Positions 7,086 through 16,936 of a DNA stretch of 64,000 nt are shown in pieces (positions within the stretch are counted from its first letter, which is position 1; every line of letters starts with the position of its first letter). The DNA is from Sphingobacteriales bacterium (GTDB taxonomy: Bacteria > Bacteroidota > Bacteroidia > Chitinophagales > Chitinophagaceae), in the NCBI GenBank assembly GCA_012270485.1, contig JAAXIF010000098.1, positions 204,909 through 268,908 on the forward strand, read 5' to 3'. Both the position numbers and the translations under genes were made by a program. The notes below the pieces were generated by a model. It was given only the letters and a program-made list of their open reading frames with translations. It ran no database searches and was not told where the DNA came from.

Positions 7086-9086
7086 ATGACTCAACAAAAA
7101 ATAACATTCTTCATAAAATCTACATGCATTTTTGTATTTGCATTAGGTTGTATGGTATTATTAGGATGGCTATTGAATATTCCTTTACTGACTAGTATTA
7201 TCCCTGGGTATGCGAATATGAAAGCCAATACTTCAATTCTTTTCATTTTATCATCTATTGAGTTATATAGGATAGCATCTAAAAAATGGTCTTTTTTAAA
7301 TAGAATACTTTGCTTTTTTATAGCGTTAATTGGTTTAGCAACTTTAATCCAGTATGAATTTCAATTGAACTTTTCAATTGACGAATTATTTGTCAAAGAT
7401 TTTTTATACAATCAAGACATAGATTCCTATCCCGGAAGAATGGCCAGAGGTACTGCTTTGTCTTTTTGTTTATTAGGATTTTCTTTTTGTTTAGTCAAGG
7501 GTACGCAAGAACGCTCGAGAAAAATTGCCCAATATTTATTGCATACCATCTCCCTTATTTCATTTCTAGCAATCATTGGTTATTTATTGGGGGTACCTGT
7601 ATTCTATAAATTATCATCTATTGGGTCAATGGCCATACACACGGCTTTCGGTTTTTTAATATTATCAATTGCGACTTCTCTTTTAAATAGCAATCTAGGC
7701 ATCACTGGTTTATTAACAGGGAATAAAATTGGGAATAGAATGGCGCGTCAGCTATTCCCAACATTAACTTTATCTGTGATTTTTCTAGGCGTCATTAGAG
7801 TTTATTTACATAGGTCTAATTTGGTAAGTGTAGAATTCGGAATTGGAATATTTGCTACTTCATTCATTTTAATAGGCCTGTTATTGATCAGTATTTCTGC
7901 CCGTCAGCTCAATAGAATTAACTATGGAAAAACTCAAGCAGAGGAAAAACTTGAAGCATTAAATAAAAATCTGGAACATACCATCCTTCAAAGAACAAAT
8001 GAATTACGAAAAAAAGAACAACTACTAAACGCAATCATTAATAATACTTCAGCAGCCATTTTTGTAAAAGACATATCCGGAGACTATATTTTGGTCAATA
8101 AAAAATTTGCTTCAGATTTCGGACTTGAACCTGAATCAATGATCGGTAAAAATGCCTATGATATTTTTCCAAAAGAAACTGCTGATCAACTAACACAGGA
8201 TGAGAATCAAATTATTCAATCTGCTAAGGGAATAACAAATGAAGTGAATGTTCAGGCCTATGAAAGTCAGAAAACAATGATGACGAATAAATTCCCATTA
8301 ATCGATGAGCATAATCAGGTATTCGCTATTTGCTGTGTAGCAACAGATTTCACTGAGATGAAAAATGCTAAAACAGAGCAGGAAATCTTATCCTTACAAC
8401 TGCAAAAGAAAAATCAGCAATTATTAAACTTTGCACATATTACTTCTCATAATCTTCGCTCTCCGGTTAGTAACCTCAATTCATTATTGTGGCTATATAA
8501 AGAAAGTGAAACCAGTGAAGAGAAAGCACTTTTATTCGAAAAGTTTGAAACCGTTATTCATAATCTATCTGAAACCCTGAATGAATTGGTTGATGCATTA
8601 AAAATTCAAGAAGATACAGATAAAAAAAGAGAAGTGCTTCTTTTTGAAGAAGTGTTCAAAAAAGTAAAAGAAAGTATGGTAGGTAAGATATTGGAAACTG
8701 AAGCCGTTGTAAGTTATAATTTTACCAAAGCACCTACTATTGAATATCCAAGACTTTATCTGGAAAGTATTTTGCAAAATCTGTTATCGAATTCCTTAAA
8801 ATACAAATCACCTAACAGAACGCCTGTTATACATGTAGAAACGCTGTTTCAAAATGGTATACTCACTCTCAAATTTAGCGATAATGGCATGGGTATAGAT
8901 CTTAAAAGACATGCTGATAAACTATTTGGACTCAACAAAACCTTTCATAAACATGCGGAAGCCAAGGGTGTTGGACTCTTTATTACCAAAACACAAGTTG
9001 AAGCCATGGGTGGATCTATTACAGCAGATAGCGAAGTGAATAAGGGCAGTGTTTTTACGATCTTCTTTAATAAGAAAGAAGTATAA
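7086..9086 (+). CDS. membrane PAS sensor histidine kinase
   Basis: Protein of 666 aa. The N-terminal 275 residues contain about eight hydrophobic helices. A coiled coil follows (about 280-310), then a PAS domain (about 311-425), a HisKA helix with phospho-acceptor His455 (ITSHNLRSPVSNL) and a HATPase domain with N box LLSNSLKY and DNGMGID and KGVGLFITK motifs. The His box variant SHNLRSP is common in Bacteroidota. There is no receiver domain and no response regulator nearby, so it is an orphan. It is divergent from the polyketide cluster (177-bp gap) and convergent with thrC, the stop codons being 1 bp apart. A regulatory link to the cluster is only positional. Confidence 0.88.
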   Translation: MTQQKITFFIKSTCIFVFALGCMVLLGWLLNIPLLTSIIPGYANMKANTSILFILSSIELYRIASKKWSFLNRILCFFIALIGLATLIQYEFQLNFSIDELFVKDFLYNQDIDSYPGRMARGTALSFCLLGFSFCLVKGTQERSRKIAQYLLHTISLISFLAIIGYLLGVPVFYKLSSIGSMAIHTAFGFLILSIATSLLNSNLGITGLLTGNKIGNRMARQLFPTLTLSVIFLGVIRVYLHRSNLVSVEFGIGIFATSFILIGLLLISISARQLNRINYGKTQAEEKLEALNKNLEHTILQRTNELRKKEQLLNAIINNTSAAIFVKDISGDYILVNKKFASDFGLEPESMIGKNAYDIFPKETADQLTQDENQIIQSAKGITNEVNVQAYESQKTMMTNKFPLIDEHNQVFAICCVATDFTEMKNAKTEQEILSLQLQKKNQQLLNFAHITSHNLRSPVSNLNSLLWLYKESETSEEKALLFEKFETVIHNLSETLNELVDALKIQEDTDKKREVLLFEEVFKKVKESMVGKILETEAVVSYNFTKAPTIEYPRLYLESILQNLLSNSLKYKSPNRTPVIHVETLFQNGILTLKFSDNGMGIDLKRHADKLFGLNKTFHKHAEAKGVGLFITKTQVEAMGGSITADSEVNKGSVFTIFFNKKEV

Positions 9087-9087
9087 G

Positions 9088-10389
9088 TCATAATCCACTT
9101 CGATACCAGATCCACTCTTTAAAACATTCATAAGAAGCTTCCATATCAATCATTTGCTGAGACAATGTATATAATGGCTTGATAGATTCCGGTATTGGAA
9201 TAGATGTACCAATAACTTTCTCGACAATCTCCGGAAACTTTACCGGATGAGCAGTAGCCAATAGCACCCCTTTCCCTCCTTTTCTGAGTACTTGTTTCAA
9301 AGCACTATAACCAACTGCTGCATGTGGATCTAAAATATACTTATTGTTTTCATATACTGATTGTATGGCATAAATAGTTGCCTCATCCGTTTGTGTACTA
9401 CTACTTACTTGTGATTTGATGAAGCTGAGATTATGCTGATACATTTCTAGGATTCGAATCAGGTTGCTCGGGTTTCCTACATCCATTGCATTAGAATAAG
9501 TCATCACTGCTTGTTTAGATGTATGGATTCCTGTTTCTAAAAAATCAGTGATACTGTCGTTGATATTACATGCCGCAATAAAATTACCCATCCCCAACCC
9601 GGATCTTTTTGCCAATAAGCCCGCCGCTATATTACCTAAGTTACCACTGGGAACTGCCATAACAGGAGCTGTTTGTGATGCCGGCCATTGTTGCATTGCC
9701 AGAAAATAATAGAGTTGTTGAGGCAACCATCGGGCAATATTAATAGAATTGGCAGAAGTGAGTTGTAGGCGTTCAGCCAACTGTTGATCCATAAACGCTT
9801 CTTTCACTATTTGCTGGCAGTCATCAAAAGTTCCGTTAATACGCACTGCAGTAATATTGTTACCGCAAGTGGTCAGTTGCAACTCTTGCACACGACTTAC
9901 TTTACCAGCCGGATACAGAATTATGACTTCTACACCTTCTACATTCAAAAAACCGTTGGCTACGGCCCCGCCTGTATCTCCTGAAGTAGCTACCAAAACA
10001 GTAGTCTTAGTGGTCTTGTCATGCGAAAAATAGCCCAAGCAGCGACTCATGAACCTTGCACCAACATCCTTGAATGCGAGTGTTGGACCATGAAACAATT
10101 CCAATACATAAATATCTTCTTCCAGTTGAGTCAAAGGGAAATCAAAATCGATGGTTTCTGTCACAATCTGATACAATTGCTCTGCTGAAATATCTCCTCC
10201 TACATAAGGTTGCATAATTTGATAGGCAAGCTCTATTTTAGGAATAGATCGAATATTATTCAGCCATTGCTGATTTATTACAGGGATTCTTTCAGGAAAA
10301 TAAAGTCCCTTATCTGGTGCTTGTCCTCTTAATGCAGCTTCTTTAAAACTGACGACCGGTGATTGTCTATTGGTACTATAATATTTCAT
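9088..10389 (-). CDS. thrC: threonine synthase
   Basis: Converts O-phosphohomoserine to threonine with pyridoxal phosphate, the last step of the pathway. The 433-aa length and the N-terminal motif MKYYSTN are normal for the E. coli-like class. The PLP lysine is in FHGPTLAFKDVGARFM, and the phosphate-binding loop appears in PSGNLGNIAAGLLA. It is last in the thrA-thrB-thrC run, 9 bp after thrB, and should be controlled by the Thr-rich leader upstream of thrA. Confidence 0.96.
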   Translation of the reverse strand: MKYYSTNRQSPVVSFKEAALRGQAPDKGLYFPERIPVINQQWLNNIRSIPKIELAYQIMQPYVGGDISAEQLYQIVTETIDFDFPLTQLEEDIYVLELFHGPTLAFKDVGARFMSRCLGYFSHDKTTKTTVLVATSGDTGGAVANGFLNVEGVEVIILYPAGKVSRVQELQLTTCGNNITAVRINGTFDDCQQIVKEAFMDQQLAERLQLTSANSINIARWLPQQLYYFLAMQQWPASQTAPVMAVPSGNLGNIAAGLLAKRSGLGMGNFIAACNINDSITDFLETGIHTSKQAVMTYSNAMDVGNPSNLIRILEMYQHNLSFIKSQVSSSTQTDEATIYAIQSVYENNKYILDPHAAVGYSALKQVLRKGGKGVLLATAHPVKFPEIVEKVIGTSIPIPESIKPLYTLSQQMIDMEASYECFKEWIWYRSGL

Positions 10390-10398
10390 GGTTGGTGA

Positions 10399-11331
10399 TT
10401 ATGCAGAAAACAACTGTACGCCGTTTGAACTAACAGTCGTAACATACGTATAGTGTAGCAAATTCATTTGTTGAAATACTGCTTTCATTTGTATCTCCAC
10501 TAATTGGGCAGTTTCCAGACTGCGACTCAACATAAAAACAGAAGGACCCGAACCTGAAATACCACCACCTAATGCCCCTACTGATTTCGACCTTTCTTTT
10601 ATTTCATCAAACCCGGGAATAAGAATACTTCTTACGGGTTCTATGAGTACGTCCTCTAATGATCTTCCAATCAATGCATAATCGCTCTGTAATAATCCGG
10701 ATACCAATCCGGCGATATTCCCCCACTGTTTAATGGCATCTTTCAAATAGACTTGCTTTTTTAAAATACTTCGTGCATCAGCTGTTTTTACTTCAATCTG
10801 TGGGTGTACAATGGTAACAAATAATGGAGGTGGTTGTAATGGAATGATATCTAATGGAAAAATAGATCTGATCAATGTAATACCTCCATAAATACATGGA
10901 GTAATATTATCAGCATGTTTTACACCGGATGCTAATTTTTCACCGTGCATCGCAAACTGAACTAAGGATTCTTTATTGAATACTTCGCCTAATAAATAAT
11001 TAGCTGCTACTACTGCCCCTGCTGCACTTGCAGCACTTGAACCCAATCCACTTCCCGGTTTGATATGTTTATGAATAATTACATCAAACCCAACAGGCAT
11101 GGTTAGCTCAGACAACATAGCTTGTAATGCTACACCTGCAACATTATCATTGGGTTCAGTTGGCAATTGATGATCATCTGTATGAACGATGGAAATACCA
11201 GGTTCTTTTTTAAGCGTAATCGTCATTTCATCATACGGTTCTGCAACTGCGAATCCCAGTATATCAAAACCACAAACCATATTCGCGATGGTTGCCGGTG
11301 CTTTTATTTTTATTGATTGTCCGTATTCCAT
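10399..11331 (-). CDS. thrB: homoserine kinase
   Basis: GHMP-family kinase of 310 aa that phosphorylates homoserine with ATP. The ATP-binding loop is PGSGLGSSAASAAGAVVA (about residues 90-107), and the C-terminal GHMP motif is GGGISGSGPSVFML. It begins 3 bp after the thrA stop and ends 9 bp before thrC, as in an operon with coupled translation. Product recognition is clear from motifs and order. Confidence 0.96.
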   Translation of the reverse strand: MEYGQSIKIKAPATIANMVCGFDILGFAVAEPYDEMTITLKKEPGISIVHTDDHQLPTEPNDNVAGVALQAMLSELTMPVGFDVIIHKHIKPGSGLGSSAASAAGAVVAANYLLGEVFNKESLVQFAMHGEKLASGVKHADNITPCIYGGITLIRSIFPLDIIPLQPPPLFVTIVHPQIEVKTADARSILKKQVYLKDAIKQWGNIAGLVSGLLQSDYALIGRSLEDVLIEPVRSILIPGFDEIKERSKSVGALGGGISGSGPSVFMLSRSLETAQLVEIQMKAVFQQMNLLHYTYVTTVSSNGVQLFSA

Positions 11332-11334
11332 AGT

Positions 11335-13779
11335 TTATATTCTTGCTACACGAATAATATCTGCGAAAACACCGGATGCTGTTACTTCAGCACCCGCGCC
11401 GGCTCCCTTAATCACCAATGGCTGTTGATGATATCGATGCGTATGAAATAATACAAGATTGTCTTTACCGTATAAATGATAGAAATCGGACTCAGGGGCA
11501 ACCGTTTCCAATCCAACTTTTGCCGTTCCATTTTCATAAGTAGCGATAAATTTTAGTTTACCGTTTTTTGTTGCAGCTTCTTTATATAGTTGTTGGAAAT
11601 GAGCTTCCTGCTTGGCTAACTCTTCGTAAAAATCATCTACAGTTCCATCGAAACAACTGGAAGGAAGAAAAGAAGTATTGATAATATCCTGCATCTCCAA
11701 AGGCTGACCTGTTTCTCTGGCCAGTATCATTATTTTACGCATCACATCTGTACCACCTAAATCGAGTCGAGGATCCGGTTCAGTATATCCTTCTGCTTGG
11801 GCTTTTCTAACTACTTCTGCAAAAGGGATTGAAGTATCATAATGATTGAACACATAATTCAAAGTACCTGATAGTACTGCTTGTATTTTTTGGATCTGAT
11901 CCCCACTTCTTAAAAGATCATTTAAGGTTCCGATGACTGGGAGCCCTGCCCCCACATTGGTTTCAAAAAGAAATAAGGCATTGTAGGATTTAGCCAAAGA
12001 TTTCAAACGTTGATAAGAAGGATAAGAAGAAGAACATGCAATTTTATTACAAGCTACTATGGATATACTTTTTGTTAACAGAGATTCATAAACACCTGCT
12101 ACTACATCACTTGCTGTAACATCTACAAACACACTGTTTCTTAAATTCTTGTCCTTAATAATAGCAAAATAATTCTCAATGGAGCTGAGTGGTGCATCTG
12201 CTAATCTCGACTGCCAAACGTCTAGGTCAATTCCATTTTCATCAATCAGTGCTTTTTTACTGTTAGCAATACCTATAACCCTAATCTGCACATGCAGTTG
12301 ATCTCGAAGAATCGTTTGTTGCTGTCTAATTTGTTCCAATAATTTACCTCCAACATTTCCCGCACCTGCAACAAAAATGTTCAGTTGTTTATAAGTTGTT
12401 TCAAAAAAAGTTTCATGTAATACATTGATCGCTTTTTTTACATCTCGTGACGCTATAACAGCTGAAATATTTTTTTCTGATGAACCTTGTGCAATCGCTC
12501 GAACATTGATACCATTACGTCCTAATGAACCAAACATTTTTCCACTAATACCCGGATGGCTTTTCATCTGCTCACCCACCAATGCTAAAATTGACAGATT
12601 TGTTTCTACAATAAGCGGCTCTACTTTTCCACTTATAATTTCAATATGAAATGCAGCATCAATGGCTCTTTTTGCCTTCAACGTATCTGATTCATTAATA
12701 GCCACACAAATAGAGTGTTCCGATGAACTTTGCGTTATCAATATCACATTGATCTTTTCATTGGCCAATGCTTCAAACAGTCGCTTAGAAAAACCGGGAA
12801 TTCCAACCATGCCACTTCCTTCCAAACTCAATAAACTAATACTATTGATACTGGATATGCCTCGAATGAAATCTGCAGAAGCAGCTGAATAGTTTTCAAT
12901 CAATGTTCCATGCTCTTCAGGCGCAAAAGTATTTTTTAACCATACCGGTATTCGCTTATGCATAACAGGCTGTATGGTTGGCGGATAAATGATTTTAGCA
13001 CCAAAATGAGAGAGCTCCATAGCTTCCTGATAAGAAATTTGTGCAATAGGCTTTGCATTGATGACCAATCTTGGATCTGCAGTCATCATGCCACTTACAT
13101 CTGTCCATATTTCCAATACTTCAGCATCTAACGCTGCAGCATAAATGGCAGCAGAATAATCAGACCCGCCTCTCCCCAATGTTGTGGTATACCCTGCCAA
13201 ACTGGATGCAATAAATCCGGGAGCGATGTAATATTTGTAGTCATGGCTTTTAAAATAGGTCTGTATCTTTTCATTAGTAGCTGAAAAATCTACAGCCGCA
13301 TTACCGTGCTGCGTATCTGTGATAATCAAAGATCTGGAATCAATCCATTGCTGATTCATTTGCAATGATTGAGTTTTTGCAGACAGTATAACTGATGAAA
13401 TTATCTCTCCGAAAGCAACAATTTTGTCTTGTGTACGAGCAGATAATTCTTTGAGTCGATACACTCCATCCAGCAACTCCTCTAACTCATTACAATACTG
13501 TTTGACCTTACTCAGTACTGAACTTTGTTGTTCTAATGGTAAAAGTTCTCTCACTGCTGTAAGATGTTGAAGTGCTAATAGCTCTGCTTCTTTTGTATAG
13601 GACTCATCGGCACTGGCTGCCATTACAGCCATTTTGAGCAAATGATCTGTAACACCACTCATGGCTGAAACAACTACCAGTAGACTATCCGAAGAAGATT
13701 GATTCAATAATACGGATACTACTTTTTGAATATGATCGGCATTGGCCATTGAGGTCCCGCCGAATTTGAGCACTTTCAT
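11335..13779 (-). CDS. thrA: bifunctional aspartokinase/homoserine dehydrogenase I
   Basis: Protein of 814 aa, the usual length for ThrA. The aspartokinase domain starts with MKVLKFGGTSMANADHI and has the TTTLGRGGSDYSA motif. A pair of ACT domains follows (about 310-455), which in E. coli ThrA bind threonine for feedback inhibition. The homoserine dehydrogenase half starts at about residue 465 with the NAD(P) motif NIFVAGAGNVGGKLLEQI. It catalyses the first and third steps from aspartate. It is the first structural gene after the Thr-rich leader peptide at 13944-13864, so transcriptional attenuation in addition to allostery is likely. Confidence 0.97.
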   Translation of the reverse strand: MKVLKFGGTSMANADHIQKVVSVLLNQSSSDSLLVVVSAMSGVTDHLLKMAVMAASADESYTKEAELLALQHLTAVRELLPLEQQSSVLSKVKQYCNELEELLDGVYRLKELSARTQDKIVAFGEIISSVILSAKTQSLQMNQQWIDSRSLIITDTQHGNAAVDFSATNEKIQTYFKSHDYKYYIAPGFIASSLAGYTTTLGRGGSDYSAAIYAAALDAEVLEIWTDVSGMMTADPRLVINAKPIAQISYQEAMELSHFGAKIIYPPTIQPVMHKRIPVWLKNTFAPEEHGTLIENYSAASADFIRGISSINSISLLSLEGSGMVGIPGFSKRLFEALANEKINVILITQSSSEHSICVAINESDTLKAKRAIDAAFHIEIISGKVEPLIVETNLSILALVGEQMKSHPGISGKMFGSLGRNGINVRAIAQGSSEKNISAVIASRDVKKAINVLHETFFETTYKQLNIFVAGAGNVGGKLLEQIRQQQTILRDQLHVQIRVIGIANSKKALIDENGIDLDVWQSRLADAPLSSIENYFAIIKDKNLRNSVFVDVTASDVVAGVYESLLTKSISIVACNKIACSSSYPSYQRLKSLAKSYNALFLFETNVGAGLPVIGTLNDLLRSGDQIQKIQAVLSGTLNYVFNHYDTSIPFAEVVRKAQAEGYTEPDPRLDLGGTDVMRKIMILARETGQPLEMQDIINTSFLPSSCFDGTVDDFYEELAKQEAHFQQLYKEAATKNGKLKFIATYENGTAKVGLETVAPESDFYHLYGKDNLVLFHTHRYHQQPLVIKGAGAGAEVTASGVFADIIRVARI

Positions 13780-13863
13780 AATAATGATTTGAAATAGAAT
13801 GAATAGAGGATGATTCCTGAAAACGATCCTAAGATCCTTGGATGATATAAAATGTATAACCCC

Positions 13864-13944
13864 TTACAGGGTCGTAGTAATCATAGCAGTACCTGTCGCC
13901 GTTGAAGCGAAAGAGAAGGAAATATATGACTGCATTTGTTTCAT
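13864..13944 (-). CDS. thrL: threonine operon leader peptide (candidate ThrL)
   Basis: Short ORF of 26 codons plus TAA in the ilvA-thrA gap. It starts with MKQMQSY and its second half, ASTATGTAMITTTL, has six Thr and an Ile, with four Thr near the stop. E. coli ThrL has the same kind of Thr/Ile run. Threonine and isoleucine shortage would stall the ribosome here. The following 84 nt contain several weak alternative hairpins (for example ACCC/GGGT around the stop, and GATC/GATC before TTTT), but no GC-rich intrinsic terminator as in the ilv leader. The peptide composition and position are seen directly; the attenuation mechanism is inferred. Confidence 0.75.
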   Translation of the reverse strand: MKQMQSYISFSFASTATGTAMITTTL

Positions 13945-13975
13945 TACAGAATAAAGATAAGGACTTATTAGATCA

Positions 13976-15223
13976 CTAAACCAAATAACCAAAAAGATTA
14001 TCGTTCTTATTGAGTTCCGTATAATTTATTTGATGAGCAATCAGGTTATCAACTAACAGCTGATAGTCTTTTCTTGATTTCAATTCAATACCTACCAATG
14101 CCGGACCTGTTTCTTTGTTATGTTTTTGCATGTATTCAAAGCGGGTAATATCATCATTTGGACCCAATACATCATTAACAAACTGTTTTAATGCGCCGGG
14201 TCTTTGTGCAAAACGGATCAGGAAATAATGTTTTAATCCTTCATACTGCAATGATCTTTCCTTGATCTCTTGCATCCTATCAATATCATTATTGCTGCCA
14301 CTTACTACACATACTACTACTTTTCCTTTGATCTGTTCTGCATAATCGTCTAAAGCAGCTACCGATAATGCTCCGGCAGGTTCTGCTACAATAGCATCTT
14401 CATTGTATAATTTGAGAATACAAGAACAGATTTTCCCTTCGGGAACCAGACATACATCATCCAATACATCTTTACAAATAGCAAAAGTGAGTTCACCCAC
14501 TTTCTTTACAGCAGCTCCATCTACAAATCGCTCTATTGTTGCCAGCTCGATGGGTTTTCCTGCTTTCAAGGCCGCCGTCATAGAAGGTGCTCCTTCCGGT
14601 TCAGCACCAATAATTTTTGTATGAGGAGACATGGTTTTAAAAACTGAACCAGCCCCAGCGCTCAATCCACCGCCACCAATTGGTACAAACAAGTAATCAA
14701 TATTGGTTTGCTCTTCAAGTATTTCCATGGCTACAGTAGATTGTCCTTCTATGATCTTCAGATCATCGAAGGGTGGAATAAACGTCATTCCGTTTGCTGC
14801 TGTATATGCTTTGGCAGCCATCGCACAATCATCAAAAGTATCTCCGGTAAGAATGACTTCGATGGCATCTGCACCAAACATTTTAGTCTGGGTAATTTTT
14901 TGATTCGGCGTGATCACCGGCATGAAAACAACTCCACGAATACCTAGTTTTTTACAACTGTATGCAAAGCCTTGCGCATGATTACCCGCACTGGCACACA
15001 CAACTCCTTTCGATAATTGAATGGGGTCTAAGCTGCTCATCATATTATAAGCCCCTCTCAACTTATAAGAACGAACGATTTGTAGATCTTCTCTTTTCAG
15101 ATAAACATCACAGTCGTACTTTTTGGATAACGAATGATTATAAGTAAGTGGTGTTTTAACCACCACTTTTCGCAAACGATCAGCCGCTGCAGTAAAATCT
15201 ATTGAATAGCTCATTGTTTTCAT
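13976..15223 (-). CDS. ilvA: threonine dehydratase (biosynthetic, single ACT-like domain)
   Basis: Deaminates threonine to 2-oxobutyrate, the entry into isoleucine. The PLP fold has the lysine motif VRSYKLRGAYNMM and the Gly-rich loop FVPIGGGGLSAGAG. The C-terminal 80 residues (HYFLIRFAQRPGALKQFV onward) form one ACT-like domain. The 415-aa length matches the short one-domain form, not the 510-aa two-domain E. coli type. ATG 15223 gives MKTMSYS; ATG 15214 is equally possible. It starts 10 bp after ilvC and ends only 31 bp before the threonine leader ATG, so read-through into thrABC is plausible. Confidence 0.94.
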   Translation of the reverse strand: MKTMSYSIDFTAAADRLRKVVVKTPLTYNHSLSKKYDCDVYLKREDLQIVRSYKLRGAYNMMSSLDPIQLSKGVVCASAGNHAQGFAYSCKKLGIRGVVFMPVITPNQKITQTKMFGADAIEVILTGDTFDDCAMAAKAYTAANGMTFIPPFDDLKIIEGQSTVAMEILEEQTNIDYLFVPIGGGGLSAGAGSVFKTMSPHTKIIGAEPEGAPSMTAALKAGKPIELATIERFVDGAAVKKVGELTFAICKDVLDDVCLVPEGKICSCILKLYNEDAIVAEPAGALSVAALDDYAEQIKGKVVVCVVSGSNNDIDRMQEIKERSLQYEGLKHYFLIRFAQRPGALKQFVNDVLGPNDDITRFEYMQKHNKETGPALVGIELKSRKDYQLLVDNLIAHQINYTELNKNDNLFGYLV

Positions 15224-15233
15224 GCCGATAACT

Positions 15234-16307
15234 TTATGAAAGCACCGCCGCTTCCTCTACTTTTTGATTTTCGGGACGAAGACTTCTCACCGTTTTCCCT
15301 GCTTGCCACAACTCGCTCTCACGCAACTCTTTTAATTCTTCTTCCAGTTTTTCTCTATAATCAGTTTTGCTATTGCTTTCAATTGATTTAGCAGCTTCTT
15401 TTCCGGTTGCTACACTCTCATACAATTCTGTAAAAACAGGTAGTGTTGCATCTCTGAATTTTTTCCACCAATCCAAAGCACCTCTTTGTGCAGTGGTAGA
15501 ACAATTAGCGTACATCCAGTCCATCCCATTTTCGGCAACCAGTGGCATCAATGATTGTGTGAGTTCTTCTACCGTTTCATTGAAGGCTTCTGACGGAGAA
15601 TGTCCTTTGGAACGTAAAACCTGATACTGCGCTGCAAATATTCCCTGAATAGCACCCATCAAAGTGCCCCTCTCGCCTGTTAAATCACTGTATACTTCTT
15701 TTTTGAAGTCTGTTTCAAATAAATAGCCACTCCCAATAGCAATGCCCAATGCAACAACCCTGTCAAAAGCTTTTCCTGTTGCATCTTGAAAGATGGCATA
15801 ACTACTATTCAAACCTCTTCCTTGTAAAAACATTCTGCGTAATGAAGTACCAGATCCTTTGGGTGCTACCAGAAATACGTCTACATCTTTCGGAGGCACA
15901 ATTCCGGTTTGATCTTTATACGTTACACCGAATCCATGGGAGAAATACAAAGCTTTACCGGGTGTAAGGTATTGCTGTACCGTTGGCCATAATTTGATCT
16001 GCGCAGCATCACTCAAGAGATAGCAAATGATGGTACCTCTTTGTAATGCTTCTTCAATTTCAAACAAAGATTCGCCGGGAACAAAACCATCACGTACTGC
16101 TTTATCCCAGCTCTTAGAGTTTTTACGTTGACCCACGATCACATTGATCCCATTTTCCTTTTGATTCAAAGCTTGCCCGGGACCTTGAACACCATATCCA
16201 ATTACGGCTACTACTTCATCTTTTAATACTTCTTGTGCTTTTTCCAGCGGGAATTCTTCTCTGGTGACCACATTTTCTACAACGCCTCCGAAATTTAACT
16301 TTGCCAT
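15234..16307 (-). CDS. ilvC: ketol-acid reductoisomerase
   Basis: Isomerises and reduces acetolactate (NADPH) in valine and isoleucine synthesis. The true start is most likely ATG 16307 (MAKLNFGGVVENVV), giving 357 aa. A longer frame to 16388 would overlap ilvN by 47 bp with a non-conserved extension. Seen motifs: IGYGVQGPGQALNQKENG (Rossmann loop), VAPKGSGTSLR, and the C-terminal knotted domain with SDLTGERGTLMGAIQG (acidic Mg ligands). It follows ilvN by 34 bp and precedes ilvA by 10 bp. Confidence 0.96.
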   Translation of the reverse strand: MAKLNFGGVVENVVTREEFPLEKAQEVLKDEVVAVIGYGVQGPGQALNQKENGINVIVGQRKNSKSWDKAVRDGFVPGESLFEIEEALQRGTIICYLLSDAAQIKLWPTVQQYLTPGKALYFSHGFGVTYKDQTGIVPPKDVDVFLVAPKGSGTSLRRMFLQGRGLNSSYAIFQDATGKAFDRVVALGIAIGSGYLFETDFKKEVYSDLTGERGTLMGAIQGIFAAQYQVLRSKGHSPSEAFNETVEELTQSLMPLVAENGMDWMYANCSTTAQRGALDWWKKFRDATLPVFTELYESVATGKEAAKSIESNSKTDYREKLEEELKELRESELWQAGKTVRSLRPENQKVEEAAVLS

Positions 16308-16341
16308 GTTGCTTGTTTTATATTTTAATAGATTGGGTTGA

Positions 16342-16932
16342 TTACATACTAAATATTTCCTGTTGTTTTCCCAGGTATTCATTTTCAATCAAATCATCAC
16401 TGGGGTCGGTTGCTTCGAACTCTTTGATCTTTTCATGAAAACCGCTACTGGCTTTAATGATAGCCACACGTGCACTTCGAACGAATTCAATCAGCCCGTA
16501 AGGTTCTAAAACACGAATGAGTCTGTTGGTCTCTTCGCGATGACCGCTGGTTTCAAAAATGGTATAGTCTTTTCTGATCACTACTGCTCTTGCGCCGTAC
16601 TCTCTCAACAATCGTTCTACTTTTACCTTCTCGGCAATTTCATCTGTAGATACTTTATACAGCGCCAGCTCCTGCCAAACGATTTCATCATTGGTATTGT
16701 AATAAGCTTTTAAAACTTCTACTTGTTTTTCGATTTGACGTACCAGTTTTCTTACCACTTCTTCTAATTCATCAATAACAATGGTAAAACGATGAATACC
16801 TTCTACTTCAGAGGGTGAAGTATTCAGACTTTCAATATTGATTTTTCGTCTGGAGAATATGACCGCAATTCGGTTTAGCAAACCGATATGATTCTCTGTA
16901 TATACTGTGATGGTAAATTCTTGTTTTTGCAT
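16342..16932 (-). CDS. ilvN: acetolactate synthase small (regulatory) subunit
   Basis: Protein of 196 aa. The N-terminal ACT domain (FTITVYTENHIGLLNRIAVI, SLNTSPSEVEGIHRFTI) binds valine in the family and activates or feedback-inhibits the catalytic subunit. A C-terminal ALS_ss domain follows (RAVVIRKDYTIFETSGH). It starts 4 bp after the ilvB stop, so subunit synthesis is coupled. Confidence 0.95.
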   Translation of the reverse strand: MQKQEFTITVYTENHIGLLNRIAVIFSRRKINIESLNTSPSEVEGIHRFTIVIDELEEVVRKLVRQIEKQVEVLKAYYNTNDEIVWQELALYKVSTDEIAEKVKVERLLREYGARAVVIRKDYTIFETSGHREETNRLIRVLEPYGLIEFVRSARVAIIKASSGFHEKIKEFEATDPSDDLIENEYLGKQQEIFSM

Positions 16933-16936
16933 ACAT

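Noticed and set aside
16308..16388. N-terminal extension of ilvC
   Set aside because: It overlaps ilvN by 47 bp; the conserved protein begins at MAKLNFGG.
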